Assembly (NCBI RefSeq): GCF_049446075.1
Contig: NZ_JBMSEB010000001.1
Span: 1,302,001-1,366,000 of the forward strand
DNA: 64,000 nucleotides
Direction: 5' to 3'
From: Humibacter sp049446075
GTDB taxonomy: Bacteria > Actinomycetota > Actinomycetes > Actinomycetales > Microbacteriaceae
A program made the translations under genes and the position numbers. Shown piece after piece: positions 60,527-64,000 of the stretch; position 1 is the first letter of the stretch, and each line of letters begins with the position of its first letter. The notes below the pieces were generated by a model. It worked only from the letters and a program-made list of their open reading frames with translations, was not told the DNA's origin and did not search any database.

Positions 60527-60991
60527 GTGAAGGCGCGTGTCGCGGCATCCATCGTTCTCGCTCTCGGTCTCACTGCAGGCATGTCCGGCTGCACTCTGCT
60601 GACGCCCCAGGACACCCTGTACATCAAGGAGTCGGCGCACGGCGTGAACGGAACGGTCGGCAAGATCGACATCCGCAACGCGGTCATCATCTCCGACTCC
60701 AAGGGCACGGTCGGCAACCTCGTCGTCACCTTCGTCAACAACGAGGACAAGGCGCACTACCTGTCGGTGCAGCACGGCTCGAAGACGCTCTCGGTCGCGA
60801 TCCCGGCATACGGCGTGAAGAAGGTCGGCCGCGACGGAGCAACCCGGGTGCAGTTCGACAGCCTCGACGCCAAGCCCGGCTCCCTGACCGATGTGTACTT
60901 CAACTATGCCGGCGTCACGGGCACGCAGTTGCAGGTTCCCGTGCTCAGCTCGACGTTCCCCGGCTACGAGGACTACGCGCCGAGCAAGTGA
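60527..60991 (+). CDS. LpqE-like lipoprotein
   Basis: 154-residue secreted lipoprotein. A signal peptide (1-20, MKARVAASIVLALGLTAGMS) ends in the lipobox SGC (Cys22), followed by an Ig-like beta-sandwich domain (NAVIISDSKGTVGNLVVTFV, TRVQFDSLDAKPGSLTDVYF). GTG 60527 has GGAGG 7 nt upstream. In mycobacteria lpqE occupies the same place, divergent from carD, which supports the assignment. The function of LpqE is unknown; the fold resembles copper-chaperone PCuAC-like domains but the Met/His metal motif is lacking. Confidence 0.88.
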   Translation: MKARVAASIVLALGLTAGMSGCTLLTPQDTLYIKESAHGVNGTVGKIDIRNAVIISDSKGTVGNLVVTFVNNEDKAHYLSVQHGSKTLSVAIPAYGVKKVGRDGATRVQFDSLDAKPGSLTDVYFNYAGVTGTQLQVPVLSSTFPGYEDYAPSK

Positions 60992-60998
60992 CGCAGCC

Positions 60999-61019
60999 GG
61001 CGCGGCCGCCCGCCGCGCC
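60999..61019. terminator. weak hairpin between convergent lpqE-like and regX3 genes
   Basis: GGCGCGG (60999-61005) pairs with CCGCGCC (61013-61019) across a 7-nt loop. There is no T-run. It is a plausible bidirectional terminator because of its position. Confidence 0.4.
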
Positions 61020-61036
61020 TCAAGTGCGTCCCCGGC

Positions 61037-61720
61037 TCAGCTGTCTTCGAAGCGATAGCCGAGGCCGCGAACGGTGACGAGCATCCTCGGGTCCGAGGGG
61101 TTCGGCTCGATACGCGACCGGATGCGCTTGATGTGCACGTCGAGGGTCTTCGTGTCGCCGAAGTAGTCGCTCCCCCACACCCTGTCGATGAGCTGGCCGC
61201 GCGTGAGCACCCGCCCCGCGTTGCGCAGCAACAGCTCCAGCAGCTCGAATTCCTTCAGCGGCATGGGCGTCTCGACACCGTCGACGGAGACGGTGTGACG
61301 GTCGACATCCATGCGCACGCTGCCCGCCTCGAGGATGCCGTCGTCGAACTCCGCGTCGTCGGTGCGGCGGCGCAGCACAGCACGCATGCGCGCCAGCAGC
61401 TCGCGCGTCGAGTACGGCTTCGTCACGTAGTCGTCGGCGCCGAGCTCGAGCCCCACGACGATGTCCACCTCGGAGTCCTTTGCCGTGAGCATGATGATCG
61501 GAACGTTCGAGCGCGTCCGCAGCTGCTTGCACACCTCCGTGCCAGACATGCCGGGCAGCATGAGGTCGAGCAGCACGAGATCGGCGCCCTCGCGGTCGAA
61601 CTCCGCCAGCGCACCTGGCCCGTTGTCTGCGACGGACACCTCGTATCCCTCACGGCGCAGCAGGAACGCGAGCGGCTCGCTCAGCGACTCCTCGTCTTCC
61701 ACCAACAGGATGCGGGTCAT
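61037..61720 (-). CDS. regX3: phosphate-sensing response regulator RegX3
   Basis: 227-residue OmpR-family regulator. The receiver acidic residues are EDE (8-10), phosphoacceptor Asp52 in LVLLDLMLPG, Lys101 in TKPYS. The winged-helix domain (about 135-225) has MPLKEFELLELLLRNAGRVL, then TRGQLIDRVWGSDYFGDTKT and LGYRFEDS. It is the partner of SenX3 and controls the phosphate starvation response in actinobacteria. AAGGAGAACGAC precedes the ATG, which overlaps the senX3 stop by 4 bp (ATGA). Confidence 0.93.
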   Translation of the reverse strand: MTRILLVEDEESLSEPLAFLLRREGYEVSVADNGPGALAEFDREGADLVLLDLMLPGMSGTEVCKQLRTRSNVPIIMLTAKDSEVDIVVGLELGADDYVTKPYSTRELLARMRAVLRRRTDDAEFDDGILEAGSVRMDVDRHTVSVDGVETPMPLKEFELLELLLRNAGRVLTRGQLIDRVWGSDYFGDTKTLDVHIKRIRSRIEPNPSDPRMLVTVRGLGYRFEDS

Positions 61721-62895
61721 GTCGTTCGTTCTCCTTGGTTGATCTGCGTCCGGGCGGACGGCTCGGGCGAGAGGTGCTCGGCCTCAGGCAGCCGGATGGT
61801 GAAAGTGGAACCGTGGCCTGGTTGCGACCACACCCGCACTTCCCCGCCATGGTTCTGCACGGCGTGCTTGACGATCGCGAGACCGAGCCCGGTTCCCCCC
61901 GTGGAGCGTGAGCGCGCCTGGTCAACGCGGTAGAAGCGCTCGAAGACCCGGTCGAGGTCCTCGGGAGGGATGCCCGGCCCCTGGTCGGTGACCGCGATCT
62001 CGACCACCCCGTCGCGGAGCCTTGTGCCGATTCCGACGCGCGTCTTGTCCGGCGAGTAGCGCACGGCGTTCGAGATGAGGTTGTGCACCGCAGTGACGAG
62101 CAGATTCTCGTCACCGAAGACCACAGCATGCGAATGCCTGCCAACGGCGAGCTCGATCTCGCGCGACTCCGCGAGAACCCGGTTCTGGTCCACGGCGCTC
62201 GCCACCACGTGATCGATCGACACCCGTTCGGCGTGCGGCACGATCTCGGCCGCCTGCAGCCTGGACAGGTCGATGATGTCCTGGGTGAGCCGTCCGAGGC
62301 GTCCGGCCTCTGCCGTGAGGCGCGACGCGAAATGCCGCACCTGCTCCTGGTCGTCCGGCGCACTGGCGAGCGCTTCGGCGAGCACGCTGATCGCACCGAT
62401 CGGGGTCTTCAGCTCGTGGCTGATGTTGGCGACGAAGTCGCGTCGCACCTGCTCGAGCCGCACGGACTCGGTGCGGTCGTCGGCGAGCAGCAGGATGTAG
62501 CGGGAGCCGAGGCGCGCGACGCGCACTGTCAGCTGCACCGTGGCATCCCCGAGGTTGCTGCGCGCCAGTTCAAGGTCTTCGGCCACGGGCTCGCCGCTTC
62601 GTCGCACCTCGTCGACGAGCTCGACGAGCCGCGGCTGGCTGAGCGCCGCGTTCCACACCAGCCCAAGGCCGTACGCCCCTGCGGACGCTCGCACCACGTT
62701 GTTGCTCGGATCCACGACGATTCCCGCGGTGGGCAATGCCTCGAGCACCTGGTCGACGCCGTCGGGAACCGTCGGACTGACGATCTGGGTGGCGCGATGG
62801 CTGCGGGATGCCGCCGAATGCAGCAGCCACACGAATCCGGCCCCGACCACGAGGCCGAGTGCCAGAGACAGCAGCACCAACCAGGTGGAGTCCAT
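61717..62895 (-). CDS. senX3: phosphate-responsive sensor histidine kinase SenX3
   Basis: 392-residue kinase. An N-terminal membrane hairpin (only one clear helix, residues 5-27) is followed by a PAS-like domain (about 45-140, ALPTAGIVVDPSNNVVRASA), HisKA with His160 in DFVANISHELKTPIG, and HATPase motifs NLISNAVRYSPD, DQGPGIPPED and GTGLGLAIV. There is no large extracellular loop, consistent with sensing through the phosphate transporter and PhoU, encoded next door. It is translationally coupled to regX3. Divergent from phoU. Confidence 0.93.
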   Translation of the reverse strand: MDSTWLVLLSLALGLVVGAGFVWLLHSAASRSHRATQIVSPTVPDGVDQVLEALPTAGIVVDPSNNVVRASAGAYGLGLVWNAALSQPRLVELVDEVRRSGEPVAEDLELARSNLGDATVQLTVRVARLGSRYILLLADDRTESVRLEQVRRDFVANISHELKTPIGAISVLAEALASAPDDQEQVRHFASRLTAEAGRLGRLTQDIIDLSRLQAAEIVPHAERVSIDHVVASAVDQNRVLAESREIELAVGRHSHAVVFGDENLLVTAVHNLISNAVRYSPDKTRVGIGTRLRDGVVEIAVTDQGPGIPPEDLDRVFERFYRVDQARSRSTGGTGLGLAIVKHAVQNHGGEVRVWSQPGHGSTFTIRLPEAEHLSPEPSARTQINQGERTT

Positions 62896-63061
62896 AGCCT
62901 CAGGCTAGCGGCGCTGCCGGAGCGCTCTCGGTCCGTATGCCCTCGCGGGGGTAGCGCTTACCGCAATGTTCGGGCATGCGACACCGACCGTTAACCTGGC
63001 ACCTGGAGCATGGCGGGCGGACCGGATCGACCGGTCGTTCAGCGTGCCGCCGGGAGAGACA

Positions 63062-63715
63062 ATGCGCGACGTATTCCAGCACGAGATGAGAGAGGTGCAG
63101 GATCGCCTCGTCGAGATCGCCGAGCTCGTCGTCGTCTCCATCCGCAACGCGACGAAGGCCTTCAACGAGGGCGATGTCACGCTCGCCGAGACCGTCATCC
63201 AGAACGATCAGCGCATCGACGCGCTCACCGTCGTTCTCGACGAGCTCTCGATCCAGATCCTCGCAAGGCAGAACCCGGTCGCCCGCGACCTCCGCATCGT
63301 CGTGAGCGCTCTGCGCATCAGCGCGTCGCTTGAGCGCATGGGCGACATGGCCGAGCACATCGCGCAGCTGGCCAGGTACCGGTTCCCTGACAAGGTGGTG
63401 CCGAAGAGCCTGCGCGGTACGTTCGCCGAGATGGGCCGTCTTGACGTGCTCATCGCCGAGCGGCTCGTCGAGCTGCTGCGCACCCAGGATCCGCGCGTCG
63501 CCGACGAGATCCGCAATCAAGACGACGAGGTCGACGAGCTCCACGTGAGCGTGTTCGACAAGGTGCTCGGCGAGACGTGGAAGGGCGAGGCCGTCGACAC
63601 GGTCGACGCAACGCTCGCGTCCCGTTACCATGAGCGGTTCGCCGACCACGCGGTGTCGATCGCGAAGAAGGTTCAGTACCTCGTCACGGGCGACTGGGTG
63701 CCAGAGGCGTCCTGA
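63062..63715 (+). CDS. phoU: phosphate signalling complex protein PhoU
   Basis: 217-residue PhoU with two three-helix bundles, each carrying an acidic metal-binding E/DxxxD motif: VFQHEMREVQDRLVEIAELV, ASLERMGDMAEHIAQLARYR in repeat 1, and HERFADHAVSIAKKVQYLVT in repeat 2. It links the Pst transporter to SenX3 and represses the Pho regulon in excess phosphate. ATG 63062 follows GGGAGAGACA; the in-frame ATG at 62966 adds 32 residues not found in the family. It lies divergent from senX3-regX3 and convergent with gpmA. Confidence 0.96.
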   Translation: MRDVFQHEMREVQDRLVEIAELVVVSIRNATKAFNEGDVTLAETVIQNDQRIDALTVVLDELSIQILARQNPVARDLRIVVSALRISASLERMGDMAEHIAQLARYRFPDKVVPKSLRGTFAEMGRLDVLIAERLVELLRTQDPRVADEIRNQDDEVDELHVSVFDKVLGETWKGEAVDTVDATLASRYHERFADHAVSIAKKVQYLVTGDWVPEAS

Positions 63716-63730
63716 CCGACGCCTCCAGCG

Positions 63731-64000
63731 CTACTTCGCGCCCTGTGCAGCCACCGCTGCAGCACCTGCGGCCGCTGCCTCCGGGTCGAGGTACTCGCCA
63801 GGGGCGACCGGCATGAAGTCCTCGCCCAGCCGGTAGACCAGCGGAATGCCGGTGGGGATGTTCAGCTCGGCGATGTCGTCGTCGCTGATGCCGTCGAGGT
63901 GCTTCACGAGCGCGCGAAGCGAGTTGCCGTGCGCGGTGACGAGCACGGTCTTGCCTGCTACGAGATCGGGCACGATATCCGATCGCCAGTACGGCAGCAT
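63731..64000 (-). CDS. gpmA: 2,3-bisphosphoglycerate-dependent phosphoglycerate mutase (C-terminal part)
   Basis: The last 89 or so codons of GpmA; the 5' part lies beyond the right edge. TVLVTAHGNSLRALVKHLDG contains the second catalytic His (AHGNS) of the family, followed by the typical ELNIPTGIPLVYRLGEDF and a 15-residue Ala-rich C-terminus. The enzyme interconverts 3- and 2-phosphoglycerate in glycolysis. The gpm-senX3-regX3 order is conserved in actinobacteria, here with phoU inserted between. Clearly cut by the window edge, not truncated biologically. Confidence 0.95.
   Translation of the reverse strand: MLPYWRSDIVPDLVAGKTVLVTAHGNSLRALVKHLDGISDDDIAELNIPTGIPLVYRLGEDFMPVAPGEYLDPEAAAAGAAAVAAQGAK

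Noticed and set aside
62994..63006. ACCTGG-C-ACCTGG direct repeat before phoU as a PHO/RegX3 box
   Set aside because: Actinobacterial PHO boxes are GTTCACC-type 11-bp repeats; this repeat has another sequence and 7-bp period. RegX3 control of phoU is still possible.

Overview
The window looks like chromosome of a high-G+C actinobacterium, most likely a Microbacteriaceae (Leifsonia/Microbacterium-type) strain. The basis is the strong G/C third-position bias, actinobacterial gene orders such as lpqE/carD-ispDF-cysS-rlmB and gpmA-phoU-senX3-regX3, DUF3263 next to a LytR_C protein, a CIRCE-controlled groEL without groES, a REP-like GGTTGAGTA...GAAACC palindrome between genes, and a very frequent GGATGCC word. 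I see no prophage, insertion sequence, CRISPR array or rRNA gene.

Positions 1-28300 are catabolic and regulatory accessory DNA. A truncated iolC is followed by a bidirectional sugar-acid/amino-acid module at 680-7960: RidA, IclR, a D-aminoacylase-like deacylase, a fold-III PLP deaminase, and divergently a PfkB kinase, a KDPG aldolase and a convergent MHS-type transporter. Together these suit a route N-acetyl-D-glucosaminate -> D-glucosaminate -> KDG -> KDPG -> pyruvate + glyceraldehyde-3-phosphate, the route known for oxidised chitin monomer. A DauR/YheO-like regulator separates this from a tightly overlapping operon at 9005-19536: APC permease, two carboxyguanidine deiminase-like subunits, biotin-dependent urea/guanidine carboxylase, allophanate hydrolase, TetR and MFS exporter. 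This operon probably assimilates nitrogen from guanidine. Next comes a small redox island (CMD protein, DUF2255, hydroxynitrile-lyase-like cupin, SDR, MarR, SDR) with a clear palindromic operator lying on its promoter. Then follow YciI, a TPR-LuxR regulator with an FAD monooxygenase-like enzyme, a diacylglycerol-kinase-like protein and a NIPA-like transporter.

Positions 28300-46530 mix small membrane proteins, SixA phosphatase, tRNA-Arg(CCU), an HNH protein, a His-rich mini-ORF ending at a terminator, a secreted NlpC/P60 peptidase with a long leader, a DtxR-family regulator, serC, DUF2530, DUF3027, a cold-shock protein, the helicase-associated/XPB helicase pair, an overlapping FolP2/RibD-C/FAD-reductase operon, a two-component system and an AAA/DUF4143 ATPase.

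Positions 46530-64000 are core chromosome. They hold a WXG100 protein, groEL with tandem CIRCE, cspA, a LytR_C protein, DUF3263, msrB, a nitroreductase, tRNA-Thr(UGU), a DsbA-like thioredoxin, the multi-sugar ABC ATPase MsiK with DUF4032, then rlmB, cysS, ispDF, carD and lpqE, and finally regX3, senX3, phoU and the 3' part of gpmA at the right edge.
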